Positions 33,801-41,469 of a DNA stretch of 64,000 nucleotides are shown in pieces. A program made the position numbers and the translations under genes. The DNA is taken from contig NZ_LMUH01000013.1 of the NCBI RefSeq assembly GCF_009766105.1, positions 522,999 through 586,998 of the forward strand. Reading direction: 5' to 3'. Position 1 is the stretch's first letter, and the number at the start of each line of letters is the position of its first letter. Source of the stretch: Granulicella sp. S156. GTDB taxonomy: Bacteria > Acidobacteriota > Terriglobia > Terriglobales > Acidobacteriaceae. The notes beneath the pieces are model-generated. The model worked only from the letters and a program-made list of their open reading frames with translations. It had not been told where the DNA came from and did not search any database.

Positions 33801-34124
33801 GCTATTGGGTCGACGACGGCCCAGGCGAACGCAACATCGGTGCAAGCGAAACTCGAGCGGCATTGGGGCTTGAGTGGCGGGGCCTTCCTCGCTATGCTGC
33901 TGTTTGTTCCATCGTTGCGCCGTCGCAAGGCCCTCCGCTCGTTGGCTGCGTTTGCGGTGATGCTGGTAGGGCTCGCAGCACTCTCTGGGTGTGGTGGCGG
34001 ATCGACGTCCACATCGAAGAGCAGCGCCGGAACGTATACCGTAACGGTGACGGGAATCGGTACGAGTGCTGGCACCACGACTGCCTCGACGGCGTCCACC
34101 ACCTTCACGGTGACGATTAACTAA
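30900..34124 (+). CDS. Secreted S53 (sedolisin/kumamolisin-like) peptidase with C-terminal repeats and a hydrophobic tail
   Basis: 1074 residues. Signal peptide FLAVLVSTLCLPLAAQS; pro-kumamolisin activation domain (about residues 55-200, LPGWVTADRQTAAAVDLSAPMHISIVLRRD, YHHWLTPQQIGDLYGP, SVSGSTAKVASAFRTSF). The peptidase has the catalytic Glu/Asp in DEATLDVDRVIG and the Ser in FSGTSASAPGMAGI, so it is likely an acid-active serine-carboxyl protease. After about residue 670 come three 113-aa Ig-like/Big-type repeats, then LLFVPSLRRRKALRSLAAFAVMLVGLAALSGCGGG, a tail often seen on acidobacterial secreted proteins. The whole chain is a single open frame. Confidence 0.93.
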   Translation: MSLTRRSGVRIPLFLAVLVSTLCLPLAAQSASGSAAAALQPIPQANRVSAQANFSQQTQLTGHLPGWVTADRQTAAAVDLSAPMHISIVLRRDPTVQVAFEKLLANQQNPASSLYHHWLTPQQIGDLYGPTSSDVAAVTGWLGAQGLSVDSVAPSRVILSVSGSTAKVASAFRTSFAYFNLAGKQRFSATTEPFIPSALMPVINSIHGLTEVPLEPHSHGTAAKRPVSSSGAPHPQLTITNNGVTSYFVTPNDFAVIYDIQSVYSGGNTGATIGSKAQHIAIVGLSRVVATDISEYESTTGLPSVQPNEIVPPTGVDPLITNNGDQDEATLDVDRVIGTAPGAVPDLIVSTQASGGIALDAEYNVDTLLDPVMTISFGSCELNAGTSDVKYWDSLFSTAAGEGISVFVSSDDSGAAGCETGNATPTGTQVLSINSICSSTYATCVGGTEFNDTSNPSKYWSTTNSSTGESALSYIPEGGWNEPTTTNSSNQTIYIDSASGGGISTIITKPTWQIGTGVPNDGYRDVPDVALSASSHDGYYACLAYAGGDCSNGYFEYFSGTSASAPGMAGITALLNTKAGSSQGNLNPLLYKLAASTPGAFHDATVSTSGVTGCTKATPSMCNNSTPSATGLTGGLAGYLLTTGYDQVTGLGSLDVANFLTAAATTSAATFTVTPATTAISLVSGATTGNTDTITLASVNSFAGAVALTCTATNASGAAAGTCSLAPTSATLASGGTGTSVLTINTTSGTSGVLNVIVTGTSGTTVVTSSTIVVTVTAPLVASFTLTPAASTITLTAGATTGNTDTITLASVNNFAGAVALTCSVANASGTAAGTCSLAPTSSTLASGGTGTSVLTINTTASTSGSLDVTVTGTNGTTVITSSTIVVTVTAPPTAAFTFSTPSPLSFTSGATTGNSDTLTLTSTNSFAGSVALTCSITTSSAAFQPTCSAAPTSVSLTAGGTNTSTIAIGSTTAQANATSVQAKLERHWGLSGGAFLAMLLFVPSLRRRKALRSLAAFAVMLVGLAALSGCGGGSTSTSKSSAGTYTVTVTGIGTSAGTTTASTASTTFTVTIN
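32908..33830 (+). repeat. Tandem 339-bp repeats inside the S53 gene
   Basis: Three copies start near 32908, 33247 and 33586 at exact 339-bp (113 codon) spacing; the third is diverged and partial. The first two share long stretches at the nucleotide level (for example GACACCATCACACTGGC), implying recent duplication or gene conversion. They encode Thr/Ser-rich beta domains. Confidence 0.85.
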
Positions 34125-34142
34125 CTCGCAACCAGTCCCAAC

Positions 34143-34172
34143 AAAAGACCCTCGCCACAGCGAGGGTCTTTT
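34143..34172 (+). terminator. Rho-independent terminator after the S53 gene
   Basis: AAAAGACCCTCG pairs with CGAGGGTCTTTT around a CCACAG-type loop; a T run follows on the plus strand. Confidence 0.93.
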
Positions 34173-34208
34173 GCTTTGTCCGGGCACGTGGGTATTCTTA
34201 AATCACCG

Positions 34209-34700
34209 ATGTCCACGCTGCCCTCGCGAATTCTCTCCGAAGCTGGCCACGCGCACCGCACCGCTCTGCCGGTGGGACCGAATGGTCTGCCGCTCTGCCG
34301 CTGGTGCCAGCTGGAGATCCTCGCGCGCCGCCGCCGCACCTTCTGCTCGGAGTACTGCGTGCATCAGTGGCGACTCCGGTCGGACCCGGGCTATCTGCGC
34401 GATCAGGTCTTCGCTCGTGATCGCGGTATCTGCACGGCTTGCGGTACCGACACCGTTGCCGCATACGCTACCCTCAAGCGCAGTCGTGGCAAGGCTCGGG
34501 CTGAGGCCCTCGCTCTATGGGGACTCAAGACCGTCCAGGCGCGACGATCCCTCTGGGACGCAGACCACGTCCTGCCTGTCGCCGAGGGCGGAGGGCAGTG
34601 CGACCTCGACAACATCCGCACGCTTTGCCTGCCCTGTCATCGCGAAGCCACGGCAGATCTTCGTCTGCGATTACGTGGCGGCCAAGGGAAAAATCTTTAA
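34209..34700 (+). CDS. HNH endonuclease-domain protein
   Basis: 163 residues. The N-terminal zinc knuckle is LCRWCQLEILARRRRTFCSEYCVHQW, then RDRGICTACGTDT, and the HNH core is WDADHVLPVAEGGGQCDLDNIRTLCLPCHREAT, with His, Asn and the CxxC zinc pair. Similar proteins act as nucleases or DNA-binding domains; no partner (restriction, homing or phage) is adjacent, so its role is open. ATG 34209 is chosen over the earlier TTG at 34176. Confidence 0.85.
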   Translation: MSTLPSRILSEAGHAHRTALPVGPNGLPLCRWCQLEILARRRRTFCSEYCVHQWRLRSDPGYLRDQVFARDRGICTACGTDTVAAYATLKRSRGKARAEALALWGLKTVQARRSLWDADHVLPVAEGGGQCDLDNIRTLCLPCHREATADLRLRLRGGQGKNL

Positions 34701-34767
34701 CGCAGAGGGCGCGGAGGTTTCGCGGAGGTCGCCATGACATCCGTGGCACTTCTGCGTCCTCTACGCT
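34698..34767. repeat. AACGCAGAGG...CTTCTGCGTCCTCTACGCT imperfect inverted repeat
   Basis: 19-base arms at 34698-34716 and 34749-34767 match with about five differences. The word CGCAGAGGRCGCRGA is typical of small dispersed intergenic repeats in bacteria. It begins within the last codons/stop of the HNH gene. Confidence 0.55.
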
Positions 34768-34813
34768 AAAAGCCCCTTCCAGGGCGACCGCTTCAGCTTG
34801 TGTATTCCAGACG

Positions 34814-34847
34814 CAACAAAGCCCCAGCCGAAGCCGGGGCTTTGTTG
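34814..34847. terminator. Bidirectional terminator after bactofilin/HNH
   Basis: CAACAAAGCCCC and GGGGCTTTGTTG form a 12-bp stem with AT-rich base pairs at its foot. It lies just after the minus-strand bactofilin stop and can serve both convergent genes. Confidence 0.85.
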
Positions 34848-34866
34848 TGTAACAAAAACGAAGACA

Positions 34867-35403
34867 CTAGCTTTCGGTTGTTCCGGCAGGCTCGAGTGTG
34901 GCCTGTGTGGGAGAGGAAGAGGACGCTGTTCCGTTCTTTACCTCGGAGCCGGGCTTGCGGATGTCGATGCCGCCCTTGAAGAAGGCGCCATCCTCGATGG
35001 AGATGCGTGCCGCGATGACATCGCCGGTCAGCGATCCTTCGCTGCGGATGTCCACGCGATCGGAGGCCTGGCAGTTGCCGCGCACCTTGCCGAGTACAAC
35101 GATCTCGCGCGCCGAGATGTTCGCCGCGACCTGTCCGTTGCGGCCGACGGTGACGCGATTGCCGGGGAGGGTGATCGTGCCTTCGACCTTACCGTCGATG
35201 TAAAGCGACTCCGAGCCTGAGAGCTCGCCCTTTATGACAAGGCTTTTGCCGATCGTGGCTTGTTCGCCGACAGGGATTGCGCCCGCGGCGGCTGGTGTTG
35301 AGGGACGTCCAGCTTCAAACGTTGTTCCGCCGGTAGGCGCCGTCGGACGTACCGGTTCCGGGGTTGAAGGTGTTGAGCTGCCGGTCTGGTTCGGTTTCCA
35401 CAT
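34867..35403 (-). CDS. Bactofilin (polymer-forming cytoskeletal protein)
   Basis: 178 residues. The central beta-helix (about residues 45-150) reads ATIGKSLVIKGELSGSESLYIDGKVEGTITLPGNRVTVGRNGQVAANISAREIVVLGKVRGNCQASDRVDIRSEGSLTGDVIAARISIEDGAFFKGGIDI, the bactofilin repeat. N- and C-terminal tails are Pro/Thr- and Ser-rich, as usual. It forms membrane-associated filaments that position cell-wall machinery. AAGGAAG lies upstream of the ATG. The upstream gap (35404-35692) shows no gene. Confidence 0.95.
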   Translation of the reverse strand: MWKPNQTGSSTPSTPEPVRPTAPTGGTTFEAGRPSTPAAAGAIPVGEQATIGKSLVIKGELSGSESLYIDGKVEGTITLPGNRVTVGRNGQVAANISAREIVVLGKVRGNCQASDRVDIRSEGSLTGDVIAARISIEDGAFFKGGIDIRKPGSEVKNGTASSSSPTQATLEPAGTTES

Positions 35404-35692
35404 GATGTATTGCTTCCTTTCCTCGTTCCGGAGGGGATCTTTCGCAGGCTGGATACGTTGCGCTTCGTTGTGCGTATCACAGCGTTTGCCCGTGCTTCGT
35501 CCACGATACTACTTTGTCAACCCGTCTGACCTGTGGAGTTCCGCCCAAATCTTCATTAAAAGCTCCTTTACAGTAAACCCCCACAATGTTTTTCGTGTGC
35601 TACGCGCGTAGCGAAAAGTGCAAGTTACTTTTCCAAGGCTCAACGCATCTTAGTCGCTACGAATTTGCCATAGGAGCGTGCCGGTTTCTGCC

Positions 35693-36379
35693 TTATTCCT
35701 CGGTGGCTTCGCCTTCCTCTACCAGCGAGCTCAGGCCGACGACATCAAACGTCATCGCCTGGCCGCCGGTCGGCTGGATGGTTGCGCGCATCGGCGTCCG
35801 TTGCCACTTCGCGGTGGCACACACTGGATGCGGTGCGTTGGCCTGCGGCCACGTCCCGATCACCTTCTGCACAATGGCTTTACGCGCGCCGAGTTCGGCG
35901 ACGACAGCTACCAGGCCGCCATTCCTGACCGTGGTTGCGATGCCGCAGTAGGCCGCATAGTCGCGAAACCACACCGCCTCGGACACCTCCGGATCGAACG
36001 CGGGCAGATGCAGCGCGGTGATGTGGCCGGTGATGCGATCGACCATCAGCCAGGGGCCGGGTTGCCAGGTCCATCGCGGTGCCTCGCCGGGCAGGGAATC
36101 GTTGATGCGCAGGGCTCTCCGCACCACAAACGACCGGTCGGTGACATCGTGGATCTCGCCGACTGTCCACTCCTTCTGTGTGGTATCGACCAGCAGGGGC
36201 CGCACTCGCAGCGTGGTGGCTTCCTCGCTCTTGTTGTCGGGGTTTGCCTCGGGCGGGGTGTAGGGCACGCGCCGGGAAGGGCCAAGCGTGACGGTATGGA
36301 CCTTGGGTGCGGCCAGCGCGGCCGGAACGCATAAAAGAGCAAGCAGCGGCACAAGAGCCAGGCGGAAGGGTGTCTGCAT
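35693..36379 (-). CDS. Secreted hypothetical protein
   Basis: 228 residues; signal peptide MQTPFRLALVPLLALLCVPAALA. The mature part is beta-rich: KVHTVTLGPSRRVPYTPPEANPDNKSEEATTLRVRPLLVDTTQKEWTVGEIHDVTDRSFVVRRALRIND, WQPGPWLMVDRITGHITAL, EAVWFRDYAAYCGIATT, KAIVQKVIGTWPQANAPHPVCATAKWQRTPMRATIQP. It has two Cys. I do not know the family; it reads as a periplasmic single-domain protein. The ORF can extend upstream, but the signal peptide fixes the start. Confidence 0.8.
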   Translation of the reverse strand: MQTPFRLALVPLLALLCVPAALAAPKVHTVTLGPSRRVPYTPPEANPDNKSEEATTLRVRPLLVDTTQKEWTVGEIHDVTDRSFVVRRALRINDSLPGEAPRWTWQPGPWLMVDRITGHITALHLPAFDPEVSEAVWFRDYAAYCGIATTVRNGGLVAVVAELGARKAIVQKVIGTWPQANAPHPVCATAKWQRTPMRATIQPTGGQAMTFDVVGLSSLVEEGEATEE

Positions 36380-36504
36380 GGCTTGCAGCCTAGCAGAAAG
36401 GCAAGAATCTGCGCTTGGCATCGGGCCGCGGATCAACTTGAAACCGCGATAGCCTGCTGGCAGGCTCTTATCCTGTCGTCTACCCTCTAACAAAAGGAAT
36501 ACCC

Positions 36505-36891
36505 ATGATCTCCCCCAGATCGATTGACCACCTGGTCTTCCGCGTCTCAGATCTCGATAGGACGGAGCCGTTTTACACGGCGCTCCTTGGCCAACCCTCT
36601 CACCGGGCGGAAGACAGCCTTATGTACAGTGTGGGCGAAACTCGCCTATTTTTCACGACTTCGACGGAGCCTCGGGCCGGAACATACGACAAGGAAAAGA
36701 TCGGGTTGAATCATATTGCCTTCGGTGTTCGCAGCCTCACCGAGCTTGAGGCAATTCGGGAGCAACTGGACAATGCCGGAATCTCTCACAGCGGAATAAG
36801 GCTGGACCACTATGGCCTGAAGGAATTCATCTGGTTAGATGATCCCGACGGCCAGCGAATCGAATTCTATCTGCGCCCCGAACAGGAATAA
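36505..36891 (+). CDS. VOC-family (glyoxalase/bleomycin-resistance) protein
   Basis: 128 residues: SIDHLVFRVSDLDRTEPFYTALLGQPSHRAEDSLMYSVGETRLFFTTS, KIGLNHIAFGVRSLTELEAIREQLDNAGI, DHYGLKEFIWLDDPDGQRIEFYLRPE. The His and Glu metal ligands of VOC enzymes sit in HLVF, HIAF and the terminal IEFY. It could be a lyase, dioxygenase or resistance protein; no substrate clue. AGGAA precedes the ATG. Confidence 0.92.
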   Translation: MISPRSIDHLVFRVSDLDRTEPFYTALLGQPSHRAEDSLMYSVGETRLFFTTSTEPRAGTYDKEKIGLNHIAFGVRSLTELEAIREQLDNAGISHSGIRLDHYGLKEFIWLDDPDGQRIEFYLRPEQE

Positions 36892-37019
36892 TTGCCCCGC
36901 CTGTCCTCCACTTGAAGGCGCATCGCCTTCCCAGTCTGCAAGTAAATTCTCTTGCCAACGGAAGAGCCGGAGCAGCGTACTATGTGCTTTGCTCTTTCGA
37001 TATTTTTCAGGAACATACG

Positions 37020-38822
37020 GTGCCTAATCTCCAGCTCACAAAGACTTCCACCATCATCAACTTTGTTTTATCGATTACGCTGCTGGCTCTCAGTCATAAG
37101 GTTTACGCCGCGCCGTTGTCATTGGACGGAATTCACTCTGACGCCGAACAATATGCAGTCTGGACAGCCCGCTTCACCGCGTGTGGAGGCTTCTTTCATG
37201 AAGATGAAGGGCTTCTGCTGCAGCAATACGACGAGCTGTTCATGGAAGGTGTTCGTCAGGATCTAGGGCGGCAACTGGGAAATGCGTCCCTGGACCTCGA
37301 CGACGAGACATTAAAGTCGAATCCGGACGTGAACCGTTACATGGATGCGCTGACCGATCTGCTCAAGACAGATAAAGAAGCTGAGATGAAAAAGCAGACG
37401 GTTACGCCCGCTGCTTGTACCGCCATGATCCGGGCATTTACCGCCTATTATGAGCCGTTTGAAGAGCGAATCCTGCGGCCGGCGAGAGAGAAGCGTCTCG
37501 CGGAAGTGCGCGCCTATGCGCCTACCAAAAAGCTGATCGATGCGTTCACCCTGGCCCTTGGAGAAGGGGAAGACCTGCGTTCCGACGAGGATCTGGATAA
37601 CCCTGAACCCTTACGCAAGCCGAACCGTGGGTCCAGCGATCTGGCGGCGGTTCACAAACTCTGGACCGAGCACCAGGAGCTGCACGACATCATCGCGAAG
37701 TCACAACCCACTATCTTCCGCGAAGCCGCCGCGTATACCGATGCCTCGGGATTGCAATTTCTGTTGACCAACGTATGCTCCATACCTCCCCAGGATTGTT
37801 CGATCAAGGAGGCGTTCGAATCCGCGCTCACCGCGGATCGGTATGACAACGCTGAATGGCTGGTAGATCACGCCGACAAGAGAGATGTAACCGAGCTATC
37901 TCTGAAGCTGCTGTTTATGGCGCAGCACGATCCTTCGATGCATGCTTCGTCAGGAAAGGATTACGATGTGCTCGCGTTGCCCGTTTTGGAGAGATTGTTT
38001 GCGGCCGGCCTGTCTGCAAATGCATCGGGCGAAAAAGGCAATCTGCTGTCCATCTCGCTGGAAAATAAGGAACCCAAGATCTCGGCTGCTTTGATTGCCC
38101 ATGGTGCCAATATCAATGGCACTCTTGAAGATGGCACCTATGGCAAACGCCCATGGCTGACTGCTGCCGTGCAGAATGGCAATGTAGATCTCGTCAAGTT
38201 ATTCCTGAAGGCCCCGGGTATTCGCCTCGACGATACGGATGGGGAGGGAAGAACCGCTCTTGAAGCTGCGATCTCCGACGATCAGCTTGAGATGGTCCAG
38301 GTTCTTCTTGACGCGGGTGCGAAGTTGCGCTCGGAGACCCCCAGAGAGATGCCTTCGCCTCTGCTGGCATCCGCAAAAAGCGCGGCCATGGTTCAACTCC
38401 TGATCAAGCGAGGCGCGAATCCGCGTTGGCTGGATGCAGACGGCAACATCCTGCTCGCCTACATGTACTACGACAACCATCTGAGCGACATCATTCCTGT
38501 GCTGGTCGCTGCGGGCATGCCTCTCAACCAGAAGAATAAGTATGGTTCGACCATCCTCAACTACGCAGACAAAGACGATGGATTCAAGGCGTTGGATGAA
38601 CAGAGAAGCTTGTTGATCTCGTTGGGTGCACAAGCCGGAAAGCCTGATCACCGGGTTACCTTCTGGTATCAGGAAGGGGTTCAGCCCGTGGTCAATAAGC
38701 GGTACCGCATACGTCTTGCTAACGGGCGAGTGATAACAGGCAGGACCGACATCTTAGGCAAGGCCAGTTGGACTCCCGACGGGCAGAAATACCAAGCGGA
38801 AGGCGTCGATGATCCCTTGTGA
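37020..38822 (+). CDS. Secreted ankyrin-repeat protein
   Basis: 600 residues from a GTG start (AGGAA 7 bases upstream) that directly begins a signal peptide: TSTIINFVLSITLLALSHKVYAAP. A helical N-terminal half (about residues 30-330) has no named domain. Ankyrin repeats follow: LDDTDGEGRTALEAAISDDQLEMVQVLLDAGAKLRSETP, PLLASAKSAAMVQLLIKRGANPRWLDADGNILLAYM, GMPLNQKNKYGSTILNYADKDDG. The last 60 residues (VTFWYQEGVQPVVNKRYRIRLANGRVITGRTD) look like a small beta domain related to type VI spike or autotransporter ends, which is only an impression. A TTG at 36912 would add a less plausible N-terminus. Confidence 0.82.
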   Translation: MPNLQLTKTSTIINFVLSITLLALSHKVYAAPLSLDGIHSDAEQYAVWTARFTACGGFFHEDEGLLLQQYDELFMEGVRQDLGRQLGNASLDLDDETLKSNPDVNRYMDALTDLLKTDKEAEMKKQTVTPAACTAMIRAFTAYYEPFEERILRPAREKRLAEVRAYAPTKKLIDAFTLALGEGEDLRSDEDLDNPEPLRKPNRGSSDLAAVHKLWTEHQELHDIIAKSQPTIFREAAAYTDASGLQFLLTNVCSIPPQDCSIKEAFESALTADRYDNAEWLVDHADKRDVTELSLKLLFMAQHDPSMHASSGKDYDVLALPVLERLFAAGLSANASGEKGNLLSISLENKEPKISAALIAHGANINGTLEDGTYGKRPWLTAAVQNGNVDLVKLFLKAPGIRLDDTDGEGRTALEAAISDDQLEMVQVLLDAGAKLRSETPREMPSPLLASAKSAAMVQLLIKRGANPRWLDADGNILLAYMYYDNHLSDIIPVLVAAGMPLNQKNKYGSTILNYADKDDGFKALDEQRSLLISLGAQAGKPDHRVTFWYQEGVQPVVNKRYRIRLANGRVITGRTDILGKASWTPDGQKYQAEGVDDPL

Positions 38823-38947
38823 CGAATGTGGCCCACGTGGGATAAGGGATATAGCTGGATGACACCCTAAACCGACCCTGCGGGCGATATTCGCGCAATA
38901 AAGAGGACAGTGCTGGTGGCTATTGGCCGGGTTAAAGCTTTCTTATC

Positions 38948-38976
38948 TTCCACAAATCCCGGTTTTCCGGTAGACT
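38948..38976 (+). promoter_or_regulatory. Candidate promoter of the infA-rplQ cluster
   Basis: TTCCAC (38948-38953), a 17-bp spacer and TAGACT (38971-38976) lie in the 308-bp gap (38823-39130) ahead of infA. Nothing else in the gap looks like a gene. A T-rich stretch precedes the -35. Confidence 0.4.
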
Positions 38977-39130
38977 CAAACATGGTGCGTGTCCCTTCCG
39001 CCGTCTCTGTCTGCCCATTTGGGGTTGGATGGGGGCACCAGAAGCCCACGAAACAGGTATAGGAGACCACGAAGAAAGATTCGTGGTTGCAACGAGATCG
39101 GGCCTTCACGGCCCAATCGAAGGAGAGCGT

Positions 39131-39349
39131 TTGTCGAAGGAAGATGCAATTGAAGTAATGGCGGTGGTTGTTGAAACCCTGCCAAATGCGCTTTTTAAGG
39201 TTGAGCTCGAAAACAAGCACCAGGTGCTTGCGCACGTCTCAGGCCGTATGCGCAAGAACTTCATCCGCATCCTCCCCGGCGACCGCGTAGCCATCGAACT
39301 CAGCCCCTACGATCTGAACCGCGGTCGCATCGTCTACCGCTACAAGTAA
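39131..39349 (+). CDS. infA: Translation initiation factor IF-1
   Basis: 72 residues from a TTG start: [71 protein letters not shown], the full OB-fold IF-1. AAGGAGAG lies 4-11 bases upstream and fixes the TTG; the frame extends 34 codons further upstream without IF-1 sequence. A TTG start on an essential, highly expressed factor is unusual. First gene of this ribosomal cluster. Confidence 0.95.
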   Translation: MSKEDAIEVMAVVVETLPNALFKVELENKHQVLAHVSGRMRKNFIRILPGDRVAIELSPYDLNRGRIVYRYK

Positions 39350-39355
39350 CAACAG

Positions 39356-39432
39356 GTTGTCCGTTCTCAGTTGCCCGTTCTCAGGAACGGCAACGCACTT
39401 ACTGAGATCTGACAACTGCCAACTGAGAACCG
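39356..39432. repeat. GGTTGTCCGTTCTCAG... inverted spacer element
   Basis: The infA-rpmJ spacer holds words of CGTTCTCAGTTGCCCGTTCTCAG facing CTGAGATCTGACAACTGCCAACTGAGAACC. Their structure mirrors the element at 29898-29956, with more mismatches. Confidence 0.7.
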
Positions 39433-39441
39433 AGGATTCAA

Positions 39442-39555
39442 ATGAAGGTCCGTGCATCAGTAAAGAAGATCTGCGACAAGTGCAAGGTAATCCACCGCCG
39501 CGGCGTCGTTCGCGTTATCTGCGAGAACGCCAAGCACAAGCAGCGCCAGGGCTAA
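39442..39555 (+). CDS. rpmJ: 50S ribosomal protein L36
   Basis: 37 residues: [20 protein letters not shown], then [16 protein letters not shown]. The CxxC, later Cys and His form the zinc site, so this is the zinc-binding (C+) form. Too short for standard ORF lists but unmistakable. It lies between infA and rpsM as in most bacteria. Confidence 0.98.
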   Translation: MKVRASVKKICDKCKVIHRRGVVRVICENAKHKQRQG

Positions 39556-39733
39556 AGGAAAACAAGCAGAATGTCTTTGCTTGTTGATCTTTAGTCTTTT
39601 ACGCGGCCCCACCGGGCGAGTTAGCCGAAGTCAAGGCTTGCGATGAACCCGGAGGAGACAGCAATCAGGTCAGCCGCATAACCCCTAACCCCGCTCCCCA
39701 GCCACGCTGGAAGCTCAACCGAAAGGCACTCCA

Positions 39734-40114
39734 ATGGCCCGTATTGCCGGCGTCGACCTGCCAGGAAACAAACAGGTTCGCATCGCCCTCACCTATATCT
39801 ACGGCATCGGTGACCCCCGCGCTCTCCGTATTCTTACGGCCGCGGGCATCGATCCGTTCGTAAAGATGGCTACTCTCGACGAGGATCAGCTCAACGCCAT
39901 CCGTCAGGTTATCGAGAAAGAAGGCGGCATTGAAGGCGACCTCCGCAAGGAGATCTCCCTCAACATCAAGCGCCTGATCGAAATCCAGTCCTACCGTGGC
40001 CTTCGCCACCGCCGCAGCCTCCCGGTTCGCGGTCAGCGCACTCACACCAACGCTCGTACCCGCAAAGGCCCCCGTAAGGGCACCGTTGCCGGCAAGAAGA
40101 AAGCGACCAAGTAA
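39734..40114 (+). CDS. rpsM: 30S ribosomal protein S13
   Basis: 126 residues starting [26 protein letters not shown] and ending [27 protein letters not shown], the canonical S13 C-terminal basic tail. It is 3 bp upstream of rpsK. The 178-bp spacer from rpmJ holds a hairpin (ACAAGCA facing TGCTTGT, about 39564-39584) of unknown role. Confidence 0.98.
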   Translation: MARIAGVDLPGNKQVRIALTYIYGIGDPRALRILTAAGIDPFVKMATLDEDQLNAIRQVIEKEGGIEGDLRKEISLNIKRLIEIQSYRGLRHRRSLPVRGQRTHTNARTRKGPRKGTVAGKKKATK

Positions 40115-40117
40115 GCC

Positions 40118-40543
40118 ATGGCAAAGACACAGAACAAGACAGCCGGCGCTGCAAAGGTCGGGAAGAACAAGAAGTTCAAGAAGCGCGAGCGGAAGAATGT
40201 TCCGTTTGGTCTGGTATTCATCCAGGCGAGCTTCAACAACACCATCGTCACCATCACCGACCAGACCGGCAACACGCTGAGCTGGAAGAGCTCCGGCTCG
40301 CTCGGCTTCCGCGGCTCCCGCAAGGGAACCCCGTTTGCCGCGCAGCAGGCAGCGGTCGGCGCCGCCAACGCGGCCCGCGACCACGGTCTGCGCTCGGTCG
40401 ATGTGCGCGTTGCTGGCCCCGGCTCCGGCCGTGAGTCCGCGATCCGCGCTCTCGCTGCCGCAGGCATCGAGGTGCGTTCCATCCGCGACGTTACGCCGAT
40501 GCCGCACAACGGCTGCCGTCCGCCGAAGCGCCGCCGCGTTTGA
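40118..40543 (+). CDS. rpsK: 30S ribosomal protein S11
   Basis: 141 residues: an N-terminal basic extension, then [50 protein letters not shown] and [50 protein letters not shown]. Slightly longer than usual because of the N-terminus. Confidence 0.98.
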   Translation: MAKTQNKTAGAAKVGKNKKFKKRERKNVPFGLVFIQASFNNTIVTITDQTGNTLSWKSSGSLGFRGSRKGTPFAAQQAAVGAANAARDHGLRSVDVRVAGPGSGRESAIRALAAAGIEVRSIRDVTPMPHNGCRPPKRRRV

Positions 40544-40563
40544 GGTATCAGGGATGAGAGTAC

Positions 40564-40604
40564 AGAGATCAGCGATGTACGGCTGGTCTCTGACTCTGAT
40601 CTCT
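40564..40604. repeat. AGAGATCAG...CTGATCTCT inverted repeat in the rpsK-rpsD spacer
   Basis: Perfect 9-base arms (40564-40572, 40596-40604) with a 23-base loop. The whole spacer is built of GAGA/CTCT words. It could be an S4 autoregulatory or processing structure; this is unproven. Confidence 0.65.
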
Positions 40605-40698
40605 CTTATCTGAGCTCTCTTTTCTGCAACAACAACCGGATCGCGACGAAGCGCTGCCAGCGTGTAAAGCGATCGACATCTGATTCAGGAGAATAAAA

Positions 40699-41331
40699 AT
40701 GGCACGTTATACAGGACCCGTCTGCCGCCTCTGCCGCCGCGACGGAACCAAGCTCTTCCTCAAAGGACCCAAGTGTTTCACCGACAAGTGCCCCGTCGAG
40801 AAGCGTAACTTTCCCCCAGGCCAGCACGGTCAGTCCAAGAAGCAGAAGAAGGTTGTCGGCTACGGTCTGCAGCTTCGTGAGAAGCAGAAGGCCAAGCGCA
40901 TCTACTTCACGCTCGAGACCCAGTTCCGCGCCTACTACGAGAAGGCTGCGAACAAGACCGGGGTTACCGGCGAACTCCTGCTCCAGCAGCTTGAGACCCG
41001 CCTCGACAACGTCGCCTACCGCCTCGGTTTCGCGCTTTCGCGCCGCCAGGCCCGTCAGGTCGTTCGTCACGGTCACGTGCAGGTAAACGGCCGCAAGGTC
41101 AATATCCCAAGCTTTCAGTGCAAGGTTGGTGACGAGATCGCCATCCGTGAGGGCTCCAAGAAGCTTGTTCTGCTCGAAGCCTCGCAGGACTTCCTCTCGG
41201 GTCAGAACCGTGTGACCTGGATCGATGCCAACCGCGAGAATCTGTCGGGCAAGGTCATCGCCCTGCCGAAGCGCGAGGACATCAACCTGCCCGTCAACGA
41301 GCAGCTCATCGTCGAACTTTACTCGAAGTAA
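40699..41331 (+). CDS. rpsD: 30S ribosomal protein S4
   Basis: 210 residues: [45 protein letters not shown]. The four Cys form the zinc knuckle (C+ type S4). The S4 RNA-binding domain is [40 protein letters not shown]4 binds 16S rRNA early in assembly and often represses its own operon. GGAG lies upstream. Confidence 0.98.
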   Translation: MARYTGPVCRLCRRDGTKLFLKGPKCFTDKCPVEKRNFPPGQHGQSKKQKKVVGYGLQLREKQKAKRIYFTLETQFRAYYEKAANKTGVTGELLLQQLETRLDNVAYRLGFALSRRQARQVVRHGHVQVNGRKVNIPSFQCKVGDEIAIREGSKKLVLLEASQDFLSGQNRVTWIDANRENLSGKVIALPKREDINLPVNEQLIVELYSK

Positions 41332-41348
41332 TCCACAAATCTGGGGTG

Positions 41349-41384
41349 CCCCACTCATCGCGCATTCTTGCAGGATGAGTGGGG
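41349..41384. repeat. CCCCACTCATC...GATGAGTGGGG hairpin in the rpsD-rpoA spacer
   Basis: Perfect 11-bp arms around a 14-base loop, 17 bases after the rpsD stop. No T run, so read-through to rpoA is expected. It could be an RNA-processing or stability element, or a dispersed repeat. Confidence 0.75.
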
Positions 41385-41469
41385 AATTGCCTCAGACGTC
41401 TACAACAACAACCCGTCCCACCGTTAGCCCCGCAGAATGCTTCGCGGTGCAACGAAGAAAGGAACACCC

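Noticed and set aside
32837..34108. 423-aa open frame opposite the S53 repeats
   Set aside because: Repetitive Val/Ala/Pro composition mirrors the repeats on the other strand; the S53 reading has a signal peptide and catalytic motifs.
34209..34700. HNH gene as part of a defence or phage island
   Set aside because: Neighbours are a protease and a bactofilin; no integrase, methylase or other defence gene is present.
38867..39235. 122-aa minus-strand open frame across the infA promoter
   Set aside because: It overlaps infA in antisense, with no ribosome site or known domain.
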